Translations under genes and position numbers: made by a program
Notes under the pieces: generated by a model
What the model was told of the DNA's origin: nothing
The model's input: only the letters and a program-made list of their open reading frames with translations
Databases searched by the model: none
Shown here: positions 25,833-35,115 of the stretch, one piece after another
How the letters are laid out: every line of letters begins with the position of its first letter
How positions within the stretch are numbered: the first letter of the stretch is position 1
Origin: an uncultured Flavobacteriales bacterium
GTDB taxonomy: Bacteria; Bacteroidota; Bacteroidia; Flavobacteriales_E; Vicingaceae
NCBI GenBank assembly: GCA_937901255.1
Contig: CALCHN010000067.1
Span: 1 to 64,000, forward strand
Reading direction: 5' to 3'
DNA length: 64,000 bases

Positions 25833-26616
25833 AAACAATAGGCCCTCTAATAATTCCTTTTGCTGAAGATTCTTCAATAAACTTTAATATGATATCTTTT
25901 TCTTTTGATTTTGGTGCTTCTTGTTCTATCACTCTAACAGCGTTAGTTACATTTAAACCTCTCACATAAAGTGAACGGTAAATATCTTCTATTTGCAGTA
26001 TTACTTCTGTAGAAAACCCTCTTCTTCTTAATCCAACAGAATTTACTCCTGCATAAGTTAATGGATCTCTGGCTGCTTTTACATAAGGAGGTACATTTTT
26101 TCTAGCATTAGCTCCCGAAGCAATAAAAGCATGTTCTCCAATATGAACAAATTGTTGTACCCCTGCTACTCCTTCAATAATTACAAAATCTCCCAAAACA
26201 ACATGTCCGGCAAGGTTTACACAGTTAGCCAATATACAATTATCTCCAACTATACAATCGTGAGCTACGTGTACATAAGCCATTAGTAAACAATTTTTAC
26301 CTACTACTGTTTTATTTCTATCTTTTGTACCTCTATTAATGGTTACACATTCTCTAATAATGGTTCCATCTCCAATTTCGGCAGTAGTATCTTCATTGTC
26401 AAATTTTAAATCTTGCGGAATTGCTGAAATTACAGCTCCAGGGAAAATTTTACAATTTTTTCCAATTCTTGCTCCACTAAAAATGGTAACATTAGAACCT
26501 ATCCATGTTCCTTCGCCTATTTCAACATTATCATATATAGTGGTAAATGCATCAATTTTTACATCATCAGCAATTTTTGCATTCGGATGAATATTTGTCA
26601 TTGGATATTTTTCCAT
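25831..26616 (-). CDS. lpxA: UDP-N-acetylglucosamine O-acyltransferase
   Basis: 261 residues; transfers a 3-hydroxyacyl chain from ACP to the 3-OH of UDP-GlcNAc, the first step of lipid A synthesis. The N-terminal two thirds consist of left-handed beta-helix hexapeptide repeats. 'AYVHVAHDC' contains the catalytic His region, and 'NCVNLAGHVVLGD', 'QQFVHIGEHAF' and 'GLRRRGFS' are typical. Two possible starts exist (Met1 and Met6). It is the third gene of the lpxD-lpxC/fabZ-lpxA run, 44 bases from lpxC/fabZ. Confidence 0.97.
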   Translation of the reverse strand: MEKYPMTNIHPNAKIADDVKIDAFTTIYDNVEIGEGTWIGSNVTIFSGARIGKNCKIFPGAVISAIPQDLKFDNEDTTAEIGDGTIIRECVTINRGTKDRNKTVVGKNCLLMAYVHVAHDCIVGDNCILANCVNLAGHVVLGDFVIIEGVAGVQQFVHIGEHAFIASGANARKNVPPYVKAARDPLTYAGVNSVGLRRRGFSTEVILQIEDIYRSLYVRGLNVTNAVRVIEQEAPKSKEKDIILKFIEESSAKGIIRGPIV

Positions 26617-26660
26617 TCAATAAATAGTTTTTGTTTTTGCAACAGCGAAATTAGTATTTT

Positions 26661-28079
26661 TTATTGATGTGATGCTACTGTTGCTTTTTCTTCTGTTTTT
26701 TCTTTAACAATTTGAGCCATTAATTCTGCTTCTATTGCTAACTGACCATTAACATATCCTTTTCCACTCATGTGAACTATTCCTCTTCTTATAGGAGATA
26801 ATAATTCTAATTTAAAAACTAAAGTATCTCCTGGAATTACTTTTCTTTTAAATTTTACTCCATCAATTTTCATAAAATAAGTCATGTAATTTTCAGGATC
26901 TGGAACTTGGCTAAGCACTAAAATCCCACCAGCTTGAGCCATAGCTTCAACCTGAAGTACTCCTGGCATTACTGGGTTATTTGGAAAATGACCTGTAAAT
27001 TGTGGTTCGTTTAAGGTAATGTTTTTTACCCCAACAATGCTATTCTCATCCATTTCTATGATTTTATCAACCAATAAAAATGGGTATCTATGAGGCAATA
27101 GTTTGGTAATTTGATTAATATCGTAAACAGGCTCTTTTGTTAAATCGAAAAATACATTTCCTTTCTGCTGTTTTTTAATTTCTTGTTTAATGATTTTAGC
27201 AAAATCTACGTTTCCTTTATGTCCAGGGCGAGCAGCTAAAACATGACCTTTAATAGGTTTTCCAACTAAGGCTAAATCTCCAATAATATCCAATAATTTA
27301 TGTCTTGCTGGTTCATTTTGAAAATGAAGCGTTAAATTGTTTAACACTCCCGCCTTATCTACTTTAATATGAGGTTTTCCTAATAAATCGGCTATTTCAT
27401 CTAATTTTTCTTGAGGCAATGGTTTATCTACCAAAACTATAGCATTATCTAAATCTCCTCCTTTAATTAAGCCATTTTTTGCCAACACTTCTAATTCTCT
27501 TAAGAAAACAAAAGTTCTACATTTAGAAATTTCTTCAACAAACTCACCAGCATGATACATGTGTGCATGCTGTGTACCTAATAAGGGAGAATTATAATCT
27601 ACCATAACCGTTAACCTAAACTCATCTTGTGGGACAGCCAACATTTCTGTATGTCTTTCCATATCCTCATAAGTTAAGTTATCTGTAACAACAAAATAGT
27701 CTTTTTCGGCTTCTTGTTCCACTATTCCTACTTGGTTTATCATGCTTACAAAAGGAAAGGCACTACCATCCATAATTGGAACTTCAGGACCATCTAATTC
27801 TATAAGTGCATTGTCAATTTCTAAACCAAACAAAGCTGCTAGTATATGTTCTGTAGTATGAACTTTTACTCCATCTTTTCCTAAAGTAGTACTTCTAGAG
27901 GTATCTACTACCAAGTTAGCATCGGCTGGTATTATTGGTTGTCCCTCTACATCTGTTCTTTTAAATTTAAAACCGTGATTTTCTGGTGCTGGATTTACCG
28001 TTAATGTAGCTTTTACGCCAGTATGTAGCCCTACTCCGACTACTTTAAATGAATCTTTTATTGTTTTTTGTTTTGCCAT
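26661..28079 (-). CDS. lpxC/fabZ: Bifunctional UDP-3-O-acyl-GlcNAc deacetylase / 3-hydroxyacyl-ACP dehydratase
   Basis: 472 residues in two fused enzymes, the usual Bacteroidota arrangement. Residues about 1-305 form LpxC, the zinc deacetylase and committed step of lipid A synthesis, with 'LHTGVKATLTV', 'VHTTEHILAAL' (a zinc His), 'DGSAFPFV' and 'HKLLDIIGDL'. Residues about 320-465 form FabZ, with 'LLPHRYPFLLVDKI' (catalytic His) and 'GHFPNNPVMPGVLQVEAMAQ' (catalytic Glu). The fusion couples the enzymes that draw on and that supply 3-hydroxyacyl-ACP. It lies between lpxD and lpxA with short gaps. Confidence 0.97.
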   Translation of the reverse strand: MAKQKTIKDSFKVVGVGLHTGVKATLTVNPAPENHGFKFKRTDVEGQPIIPADANLVVDTSRSTTLGKDGVKVHTTEHILAALFGLEIDNALIELDGPEVPIMDGSAFPFVSMINQVGIVEQEAEKDYFVVTDNLTYEDMERHTEMLAVPQDEFRLTVMVDYNSPLLGTQHAHMYHAGEFVEEISKCRTFVFLRELEVLAKNGLIKGGDLDNAIVLVDKPLPQEKLDEIADLLGKPHIKVDKAGVLNNLTLHFQNEPARHKLLDIIGDLALVGKPIKGHVLAARPGHKGNVDFAKIIKQEIKKQQKGNVFFDLTKEPVYDINQITKLLPHRYPFLLVDKIIEMDENSIVGVKNITLNEPQFTGHFPNNPVMPGVLQVEAMAQAGGILVLSQVPDPENYMTYFMKIDGVKFKRKVIPGDTLVFKLELLSPIRRGIVHMSGKGYVNGQLAIEAELMAQIVKEKTEEKATVASHQ

Positions 28080-28147
28080 ACTAGTTAAGTTTAGCGTTTA
28101 GCGATTTATAGTTAGGTTTATTTTGAAACTATTTCTGCTAATCTTTA

Positions 28148-29176
28148 TTATTGGTTATTCTTTTCTAATTTATTTAATCTATCTAATATTTCAGGAAGCT
28201 TTTTAAAGCCTACATAAGCACGTTTATAATCTCCTATATAAAAAGCTGGAGAACCTTGAACTACCATTCCTTCTACTTTAATATTTGCTCCAATACCAGA
28301 TTGAGCTGCTATTTTAGTTCCATCAGCAACAGTTAAATGACCTGCAACTCCTACTTGTCCGCCCATCATGCAGTTTTTGCCAATTTTTGCTGAACCTGCA
28401 ATTCCTACCTGACCAGCAATTGCTGAGTTCTCTCCTATTACTACATTATGTGCTATATGAACTAAATTATCGAGTTTAACTCCTTTTTTAATTACTGTAG
28501 AACCCATTGTAGCTCTATCTATCACAGTATTCCCTCCTATTTCTACATCATCTTCTACAACTACATTTCCTATTTGAGGAACTTTGCTATACACATTATG
28601 TTCATCAGGAACGAAACCAAAACCATCGGAACCTAGTACCACTCCTGCATGAAAAATACAATTTTTGCCTACCACAGTTTCTTCCATCAACTTAACTCCT
28701 GAAAACAAAATAGTATTATCTCCTATTGTTGTATTATCTCCAACATAGGTATTCGGATAAATCTTCACATTATTACCTATAGTAACATTCTCGCCAATAT
28801 AAGCAAAAGCACCAACATAACAGTTTTCGCCTAATTTTGCCGATTCAGAAATAAAAGAAGGTTGTTCTATTCCTGTTTTACTTCCTTTCATTTGCTGATA
28901 AGTCTCCAGCAATTTGGCAAAACATTCGTAGGCATTATCTACTTTAATTAAGGTACATGTATCTTTAACTGCTTTTTGAAGCTTTAAATCTCTGTTTATA
29001 ATAACTATGGAAGCATCCGTAGTGTATAAATAATGCTCATAAGCCATGTTTGCCAAAAAAGAAATGGATTGAGGTTCTCCCTCTTCAATTTTAGACAATT
29101 TGTTTACTTTAACCTGAGAATTACCTATAATCTCTCCGTTAAGTATGCCTGCTATTTGTTCTGCTGAAAATTCCAT
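28148..29176 (-). CDS. lpxD: UDP-3-O-acylglucosamine N-acyltransferase
   Basis: About 342 residues from ATG 29176; a TTG three codons upstream is possible but less likely. It adds the second acyl chain to the deacetylated sugar made by LpxC. An N-terminal uridine-binding domain (to about residue 100, with '[13 protein letters not shown]') is followed by a long run of hexapeptide repeats. These include '[15 protein letters not shown]' and '[12 protein letters not shown]', which contain the catalytic His. It is the first gene of the minus-strand lipid A cluster. Confidence 0.97.
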   Translation of the reverse strand: MEFSAEQIAGILNGEIIGNSQVKVNKLSKIEEGEPQSISFLANMAYEHYLYTTDASIVIINRDLKLQKAVKDTCTLIKVDNAYECFAKLLETYQQMKGSKTGIEQPSFISESAKLGENCYVGAFAYIGENVTIGNNVKIYPNTYVGDNTTIGDNTILFSGVKLMEETVVGKNCIFHAGVVLGSDGFGFVPDEHNVYSKVPQIGNVVVEDDVEIGGNTVIDRATMGSTVIKKGVKLDNLVHIAHNVVIGENSAIAGQVGIAGSAKIGKNCMMGGQVGVAGHLTVADGTKIAAQSGIGANIKVEGMVVQGSPAFYIGDYKRAYVGFKKLPEILDRLNKLEKNNQ

Positions 29177-29344
29177 AAAAGCCAAAAGTACAAGTTTAGT
29201 CAGAATTTAACTAATTTTTATTTATAAGATTTATCGGTTTTTTTTCACATAAACTTCTATTTATATCACAAACATTGAAAATACAACTATTTTATTTAGG
29301 CTTATTCGCTAAAGTATGTATTTTTGTTTTCTTATTAGATAACT

Positions 29345-31138
29345 ATGGATTTCAATACCATCATAACCATAATTCTACTTTTAGGAGCTTTTATACTCTT
29401 TATTACAGAAGTTCTTTCGGTAGATTTAGTTGCCCTACTAATTATGGCTGCTTTTGTGTTATTTGGTGTTATCACTCCCGAAGAAGGCATTAGTGGATTT
29501 AGCAACAAAGCCACCATTACCGTTGCTTTTATGTTTGTACTAAGTGCTGCTCTCTTAAAAACAGGCGCCTTGCAAGTGTTGGCTCTAAGACTTTCTTCCA
29601 TTTTTAGAAAAAACTTTTACCTAGGCATGGGATTAATGATGTTGTTAATTGCATTTTTCTCTGCTTTTGTAAACAACACGCCTGTTGTGGCTATATTCAT
29701 CCCTATAATTATACAAATTGCAAGTGCTTCTAACCAAAGTGTTACTAAAATGCTTATCCCTCTTTCTTTTGCTTCTATTTTTGGTGGAACCTGCACACTT
29801 ATTGGCACATCAACCAATTTATTAGTTAACGGAATTGCTGAAAAAGAAGGACTCCCTCCTATTGAAATGTTTGATATGACGCTTATGGGATTAATCCTAC
29901 TTTTTGCCGGAGTTATTTATATGTTATTGGTTGGAATAAAATTGTTGCCGACAAGAATTAACGAGAAAGATTTAGAGGCAAAATTTGGCATGAGAAATTA
30001 CCTTACAGAAATTGAACTATTGCCCAACTCCGAATCGGTAGGGAAATCTATTATGGATTCTTCTCTATTAAAAGAAATTGATATTGATATTATTGAGGTT
30101 CGTAGAAATAAAGAAAGTTTTATGCTTCCTGCCGGAGATTTTATTTTACAAGCAAACGACATCCTAAAAATTAGATGCAACATAGATAAAATTAAATCGC
30201 TTAAAGATAAAGTTAGGATTATGAGCGAATCGCCATTAATGATTGGTGATAATGACTTAAAAGAGAAAAATTCTACCCTAGTGGAATTAATTATTACCTC
30301 TAACTCTTATTTTGATGGTAAAACCCTTAAGGATGTCGATTTCCGAAGAAGATTTAGAGGTATTCCTTTAGCTATCATGCACCGAGAAGATGTAGTAAAT
30401 GAAGATGTCTATAAAACAAAATTAAAGTCGGGAGATGTTATTCTTGCCGAAATTAAAAATCACTACATATTAGAGCTAAAAAAACAAGAAGCACAACAAG
30501 ATGCTCCTTTTGTTTTACTTTCTGAAAACAATATTGTTGATTTTGATAAGAGAAATTTCAGTATTGTATTAAGTATAATTTTAATTGTAATTGCTTTAGC
30601 TTCGTTTAATGTGTTAGATATTATGACAGGTGCAATTTCAGGTGTAGTTGGCTTAATTCTGTTAAAATGCCTTTCTATGAAAGAAATGTATGAAGCCATA
30701 AATTGGAAAATTGTTTTTCTGCTTGCCGGTTCTATAAGTTTCGGAGTTGCATTAAAAAATACCGGATTAGATTATAAAGTTGCTAATGCCATCATTAATA
30801 ACTTAGGAGCTTGGGGCCCAATTGCCATTATTTCAGGGTTGTACTTACTAACAAGCATAACTACAGAATTTATCTCTAACAATGCCACTGCAGCTTTATT
30901 AACACCAATTGCCATTGTTACTGCATCAAACTTAGGGCTAAATCCTTTGCCTTTTTTAATGACCATTATGTTTGCCGCATCAGCTAGTTTTATGACCCCC
31001 ATAGGTTACCAAACCAATACCATGGTATATAGTGCAGGAGCGTATAAATTTAGAGACTTTATAAAAACCGGACTTCCGCTAAGCATTCTTTATTGGATAT
31101 TAGCTTCGCTTTTAATTCCATACTTTTTTCCATTCTAA
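29345..31138 (+). CDS. SLC13/DASS-type anion transporter with two TrkA-C domains
   Basis: 597 residues. Two blocks of membrane helices (about residues 1-195 and 390-597) flank a cytosolic region with two TrkA-C (RCK_C) domains, recognisable from '[15 protein letters not shown]' and '[11 protein letters not shown]'. Family signatures include '[12 protein letters not shown]', '[10 protein letters not shown]' and '[19 protein letters not shown]'. Proteins of this type carry dicarboxylates, sulfate or related anions with Na+; the substrate cannot be fixed. The PagL-like gene follows 18 bases downstream. Confidence 0.9.
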   Translation: MDFNTIITIILLLGAFILFITEVLSVDLVALLIMAAFVLFGVITPEEGISGFSNKATITVAFMFVLSAALLKTGALQVLALRLSSIFRKNFYLGMGLMMLLIAFFSAFVNNTPVVAIFIPIIIQIASASNQSVTKMLIPLSFASIFGGTCTLIGTSTNLLVNGIAEKEGLPPIEMFDMTLMGLILLFAGVIYMLLVGIKLLPTRINEKDLEAKFGMRNYLTEIELLPNSESVGKSIMDSSLLKEIDIDIIEVRRNKESFMLPAGDFILQANDILKIRCNIDKIKSLKDKVRIMSESPLMIGDNDLKEKNSTLVELIITSNSYFDGKTLKDVDFRRRFRGIPLAIMHREDVVNEDVYKTKLKSGDVILAEIKNHYILELKKQEAQQDAPFVLLSENNIVDFDKRNFSIVLSIILIVIALASFNVLDIMTGAISGVVGLILLKCLSMKEMYEAINWKIVFLLAGSISFGVALKNTGLDYKVANAIINNLGAWGPIAIISGLYLLTSITTEFISNNATAALLTPIAIVTASNLGLNPLPFLMTIMFAASASFMTPIGYQTNTMVYSAGAYKFRDFIKTGLPLSILYWILASLLIPYFFPF

Positions 31139-31156
31139 ATTCTTTCAAATTTTATT

Positions 31157-31756
31157 TTGATTAAAACGGTATTCGCCATATTAACCTTTTTCATTTTTGC
31201 TTTTTCAGGAGAAGTTGTTGCCCAAAGCAATAGAGGTAAAATGCAAATGGAAATCAACCAGCTAAACATTGCTCTATATGGTTCAACCTACAGAGACAGA
31301 ATTACTTTTGAAAATAATTTTGGTGATGGTTTTGGCTTTTCGTCAATTATTTATTTTCCATTTAGATGGAGTGTAGATTATGCCAACAATTTTAATGATT
31401 CAACAATTAATAAAGGAGAGTTTAATAACCGACTTTTTTTAATACGACCTGTAGCTCTTTTTAATTTAAGCGACCAAGGTAGTGCTACCACAGGAGCTGG
31501 ATTTCAGCTTAGTTTTCTTATTACCAAACATTGGTATATAGAGTTTTTAATAGGAACTGTTTGGGCTGAAAGTAAAAAAAATTCTACCGATGGAATTAAC
31601 GAAGGATTTAACCTTTCTCAGGGATTTTACCTTACCAAACCTATCCACCGACATTTTTCACTTTCTGCCGGATTTAACCATATTTCTTCAGCTCATATTT
31701 TTAACAGCAAAACCAATCACGACCAAATTGTATTAGGAGTAAAATATATTTTTTAA
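31157..31756 (+). CDS. PagL-like lipid A 3-O-deacylase / acyloxyacyl-hydrolase family protein
   Basis: 199 residues from a TTG start at 31157, chosen because it gives a clean signal peptide (cleavage near 'VVAQS', residue 23). The body looks like an eight-stranded outer-membrane barrel ending in 'KYIF'. Near the C-terminus 'FNHISSAHI' places His175 and Ser177 in the H-x-S pattern of the PagL catalytic pair. PagL removes the 3-O acyl chain of lipid A. The family call is moderate; activity is unproven. It follows the transporter gene by 18 bases. Confidence 0.65.
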   Translation: MIKTVFAILTFFIFAFSGEVVAQSNRGKMQMEINQLNIALYGSTYRDRITFENNFGDGFGFSSIIYFPFRWSVDYANNFNDSTINKGEFNNRLFLIRPVALFNLSDQGSATTGAGFQLSFLITKHWYIEFLIGTVWAESKKNSTDGINEGFNLSQGFYLTKPIHRHFSLSAGFNHISSAHIFNSKTNHDQIVLGVKYIF

Positions 31757-31810
31757 TTTAAAATTTATGTAGTTTTGATACTTAATCATAAACTTTAACA
31801 AATAATATAC

Positions 31811-32524
31811 ATGAAAAACAGAATATTAGTAATCGCAACAGCTTCATTCTTAGTATTAGGCTGTGCTGAAATGACCAGCGTTTTAGAAGAAGTAAATAAA
31901 CAAACTACAGGTGAAGCCCCATTAACCAACGGAGAAGTTATTGGTGGTTTAAAAGAAGCGTTAACCGTTGGGACAAATAAATCTACTGACCTAACTTCTA
32001 AAATGGATGGTTTCTATAAAAATCCCGAAATTTTTATTCCTTTCCCACCAGAAGCCATTAAAGTAAAAGAAAAAGTAATAGCGTTGGGCATGGAAAACCA
32101 AGTAAATGACTTTGTATTAACGCTTAATAGAGCTGCCGAGACAGCAAGTAAAGAAGCTGCACCAATTTTTATTGATGCTATTAGAAACATGAGTATTTCC
32201 GATGGGTTTGCAATTTTAAAAGGAGAAGAAAATGCTGCTACCAACTACTTAAGAGAAAAAACTTCTGCTCAGCTAAAAATAAAATTTAATCCTATAGTAA
32301 AAAACGCTATTGAACAAGTGGAAGTAACTAAATATTGGAATCCAATAATTACTACTTATAACAAAATTCCTTTTATTGAAAAACAAAACCCTGATTTAGA
32401 AGATTATGTTACTAGCAGAGCAATGGATGGTTTATTTTTAATGATACAAAAAGAAGAAGCGAATATCAGAAAAAATCCTGCTGCTAGAGTAACTGACCTT
32501 TTGAAAAAAGTATTTGGTAGCTAA
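31811..32524 (+). CDS. DUF4197 lipoprotein
   Basis: 237 residues with a lipoprotein signal peptide: the lipobox 'LVLGC' puts the acylated Cys at about residue 18. The mature part is helical and matches DUF4197 ('GGLKEALTVGTNKSTD' early, 'RAMDGLFLMIQKEEANIRKNP' at the end). Function is unknown; localisation should be periplasmic, membrane-anchored. A TAGTTTTG box at 31770-31777 is a candidate -7 element. Confidence 0.9.
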   Translation: MKNRILVIATASFLVLGCAEMTSVLEEVNKQTTGEAPLTNGEVIGGLKEALTVGTNKSTDLTSKMDGFYKNPEIFIPFPPEAIKVKEKVIALGMENQVNDFVLTLNRAAETASKEAAPIFIDAIRNMSISDGFAILKGEENAATNYLREKTSAQLKIKFNPIVKNAIEQVEVTKYWNPIITTYNKIPFIEKQNPDLEDYVTSRAMDGLFLMIQKEEANIRKNPAARVTDLLKKVFGS

Positions 32525-32541
32525 TTTAACAGCATACTTAA

Positions 32542-32668
32542 TTAACCACATAGAAACATAGAAAATAAAAAATCATTATAGCTACACAAAGATTGTCCGC
32601 CTTTGGCGGACAACTATGAGTGTCTTTTTTTTCTTTTTGGCATAAAAAGCTATGTACCTATGTGGTTA
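32542..32668. repeat. TTAACCACATAG-ended inverted-repeat element, copy C (127 bp)
   Basis: Left end TTAACCACATAG (32542-32553), right end CTATGTGGTTA (32658-32668). The centre contains a strong hairpin TTGTCCGCC-TTT-GGCGGACAA (32593-32613). An open frame runs from inside the element into the downstream Nudix gene, which could mislead a start-codon call. Confidence 0.8.
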
Positions 32669-32707
32669 GAGAATGTTAGTTTTATATTTAACCTAAATAA
32701 AACACAA

Positions 32708-33256
32708 ATGGATAACCCTTGGAAAACACTTGAGAGTCAATTAAAATACGACAACAACTGGATTAGTGTAACCGAACATCAGGTAATAAACGCAGGAGGA
32801 AACAAGGGAATTTATGGAACTGTTCATTTTAAAAATTTAGCTATTGGCATTATTCCTTTAGATGAAAACAACAATACTTGGTTGGTTGGTCAGTATCGTT
32901 ATCCGTTAAATCAATACAGTTGGGAAATTTGTGAAGGTGGCGGAAAATTAAACATTCCACCTTTAGATGCTGCCAAAAGAGAATTGTTGGAAGAAACAGG
33001 TATTACCGCCAAACAATGGAATCCATTATTAGAAATGCACCTCAGCAACTCTGTTTCTGATGAATTAGGAATTATCTACATTGCTAAAGACTTAACTTTT
33101 TCTGCTCCACAACCTGACGAAGATGAAGTGCTTCAACTTAAAAAAGTAAGTTTTGATGAAGCTTTTAATATGGTAATGAAAGGAGAAATTACAGACAGCC
33201 TTTCTGTTGTAGGAATTTTAAAAACCAAAATCTTATTAGATAAAGGAGAACTTTAA
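32708..33256 (+). CDS. Nudix hydrolase (probable ADP-sugar or nucleotide-sugar pyrophosphatase)
   Basis: 182 residues from ATG 32708. A longer frame starting at 32603 lies in the upstream repeat element and is rejected. The Nudix box shows the catalytic 'RELLEETG', preceded by 'GGGKLNIPPLDAAK', in which the first Glu of the classical box is replaced by Ile. The N-terminal beta-sheet ('WLVGQYRYPLNQYSWEICE') resembles the ADP-ribose pyrophosphatase group. The exact substrate is not known. The next gene starts 17 bases after the stop. Confidence 0.9.
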   Translation: MDNPWKTLESQLKYDNNWISVTEHQVINAGGNKGIYGTVHFKNLAIGIIPLDENNNTWLVGQYRYPLNQYSWEICEGGGKLNIPPLDAAKRELLEETGITAKQWNPLLEMHLSNSVSDELGIIYIAKDLTFSAPQPDEDEVLQLKKVSFDEAFNMVMKGEITDSLSVVGILKTKILLDKGEL

Positions 33257-33273
33257 AAATAAATTTGTCTTTA

Positions 33274-33969
33274 ATGTTTAAAACCAAAAGAGATATTGTT
33301 TTTACCATTTTAGCAGGTATCTTTATTACCAATGCTGTTGTTGCTGAATTAATTGGCGGAAAAATAATTCAGTTGGGACCATTTATTATGAGCATAGGCA
33401 TTATTCCTTGGCCGGTGGTTTTTCTTACTACCGATTTAATCAATGAATATTATGGTAAAAATGGCGTAAAAAAACTGACTTTCATTACCGCTTCGCTGAT
33501 TGCTTACGCTTTTATTGTATTATTTTTCTCAATTAATATCCCTGCTGCTAAAGGTGTTTCTGCTGTTACCGATGAACAATTTCAAGCAGTTTTTGGACAA
33601 AGCATGTGGATTATCTTTGCCAGTATTGTTGCTTTTTTAGTTTCGCAATTTGTAGATGTGTTCATTTTTTGGTTATTAAGAAATAAAACTGGTGGAAAAA
33701 TGATTTGGTTAAGAAGTACTGGCTCTACTGTTGTTTCTCAATTAATAGATACCTTTATTGTTTTAGGTATTGCATTTTGGCTAACAGGCAAAATGAGCAC
33801 AAGTGAATATGTAAATGCAGCACTTACAGGTTATACATTCAAACTAATTATAGCCATAATACTAACTCCACTTATTTATTTAGGACGTTATTTGGTAAAC
33901 AACTACTTAGGAAAAGAACTTTCAGAGCAACTGATAGAACAAGCAGCTGAAAACTCATTGAAAGGATGA
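33274..33969 (+). CDS. Queuosine precursor transporter (YhhQ/VUT family)
   Basis: About 231 residues from ATG 33274 (a TTG three codons earlier is an alternative). Six or more hydrophobic segments span the chain. 'VVAELIGGKII', 'WPVVFLTTDLINEYYG' and 'GSTVVSQLIDTFIV' are hallmarks of the YhhQ family, which imports 7-cyano- or 7-aminomethyl-7-deazaguanine for tRNA queuosine. It lies just after the Nudix gene and ends at a strong bidirectional terminator. Confidence 0.9.
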   Translation: MFKTKRDIVFTILAGIFITNAVVAELIGGKIIQLGPFIMSIGIIPWPVVFLTTDLINEYYGKNGVKKLTFITASLIAYAFIVLFFSINIPAAKGVSAVTDEQFQAVFGQSMWIIFASIVAFLVSQFVDVFIFWLLRNKTGGKMIWLRSTGSTVVSQLIDTFIVLGIAFWLTGKMSTSEYVNAALTGYTFKLIIAIILTPLIYLGRYLVNNYLGKELSEQLIEQAAENSLKG

Positions 33970-34003
33970 ATGATAATTTTGCTTTTTAAATTAAAAAAAA
34001 CTT

Positions 34004-34044
34004 AAACAAAAAAAGCCTCAGAAATTCTGAGGCTTTTTTTGTTT
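34004..34044. terminator. Bidirectional terminator after the YhhQ-type gene
   Basis: AAAAAAAGCCTCAGAA and its complement form a long near-perfect palindrome with A-tract and T-tract ends (34004-34023 with 34025-34044). It serves the transporter gene on the plus strand and the Pmp3-domain lipoprotein gene on the minus strand. Confidence 0.9.
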
Positions 34045-34056
34045 ATTCAAATTCTT

Positions 34057-34689
34057 CTAAATAGAAACTCCGGCAAACATTACTAAGAAAGCGTAGATTA
34101 CACCTGGTAGTATGAAGCAAAACCATAGTATTAAATCTAGCCAAAAATTATTGGTAATTGCTCCTTCATATAAAAATACAGCCAATGGAGGAATAAATAT
34201 TCCTAAAATTATTAATACTGCAACATGTACTTCACTAGCTTTTAAGTTATGTTGAGCAATGTTTTCTCCTGTAAAAACTTTATTAGCATCATTCATCTTA
34301 GAAAAATCGATGCTTCTGTTATAACTATCCCAATTGTAATCGGATTTACTTTTCAATGTTTCAAAAGCTTCTTTTTCAATTATTTCAGATGAAGCTTCTA
34401 TAGTACTTACTAACTCGTTGTTTTCAGTTGTAGTTGTAGAGAGATTAATTTCTTCAGTAGTAGAAGCCAATAATGTAACTTCTTCGTTAGCTGTTGATTC
34501 AACTTCAGTTAATTCATAAGTATTTTCTCTTTGATTAATTTTATCGTTATTGTTTAGTTTCTTCTCTTTAAAATTTTTAAGGTATTTTCTTTTAGAAAAC
34601 TGACTTACAACTGCATTTTCAGAGCTACAAGAGATGAACAACTGACTTCCGATAAAAATTAAACTTAATCCGATAATAATCTTTTTCAT
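34057..34689 (-). CDS. Lipoprotein with C-terminal YqaE/Pmp3 membrane domain
   Basis: 210 residues. A lipobox ('LFISC', Cys about residue 21) is followed by a basic stretch 'FSKRKYLKNFKEKK', then a Ser/Thr/Glu-rich linker to about residue 145. The C-terminal two-helix Pmp3/YqaE domain has 'LGIFIPPLAVFLYEG' and 'LPGVIYAFLVM'. Pmp3 proteins are small membrane proteins tied to salt or osmotic stress. The long acidic linker between lipid anchor and Pmp3 domain is the notable feature; the role here is unknown. Confidence 0.8.
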   Translation of the reverse strand: MKKIIIGLSLIFIGSQLFISCSSENAVVSQFSKRKYLKNFKEKKLNNNDKINQRENTYELTEVESTANEEVTLLASTTEEINLSTTTTENNELVSTIEASSEIIEKEAFETLKSKSDYNWDSYNRSIDFSKMNDANKVFTGENIAQHNLKASEVHVAVLIILGIFIPPLAVFLYEGAITNNFWLDLILWFCFILPGVIYAFLVMFAGVSI

Positions 34690-34767
34690 AATATATATTT
34701 TTTGTGTATATTTTTATAAAGATAAAGCTTTAACTTACGTGAATTGCTAAACTAAGGTTATTAATTT

Positions 34768-35040
34768 TTAATCTTTTACCTCCTCATAATCCACATAATC
34801 GCCAACATTATCTGTGTCAGGTTTTTGTGATTTATTGGTGGATTTTATTTTTATCTCACCTTCTTTTTGTTTAGCAAACTCTTTGGCTTTTTCGCTATCC
34901 ATAAAATTGCTTTGTTGCTGAAATTGTTGTGTTTTTTTATCTACCCAACTCTTTAAAATTATGGGAAATAAAAATCGAAACAAAAACTTGAATCCATAAT
35001 AGACAAGTACAATAATGAGTATAGTGCGTAAGATTTGCAT
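34768..35040 (-). CDS. DUF4834 family small membrane protein
   Basis: 90 residues. One N-terminal transmembrane segment (about residues 5-27) is followed by a Lys/Gln-rich and then acidic soluble tail ending 'DYVDYEEVKD', the DUF4834 layout typical of Bacteroidota. Function unknown. It lies downstream of carB on the same strand. Confidence 0.8.
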   Translation of the reverse strand: MQILRTILIIVLVYYGFKFLFRFLFPIILKSWVDKKTQQFQQQSNFMDSEKAKEFAKQKEGEIKIKSTNKSQKPDTDNVGDYVDYEEVKD

Positions 35041-35115
35041 ATTTTTAAGGCGTTAGGCTTTAGGCGATAGTAGTTAGATGTTTATCAATTACAAATCGTC
35101 AATAGTAACTCAAAA

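Noticed and set aside
29275..29493. A 72-aa frame at the start of the anion transporter gene
   Set aside because: It overlaps the conserved transporter coding sequence in another frame and shows no protein features.
32603..32707. An open frame that would extend the Nudix protein by 35 residues upstream
   Set aside because: The extra codons lie mostly inside the 32542-32668 repeat element and encode no conserved sequence; the ATG at 32708 starts the recognisable protein.
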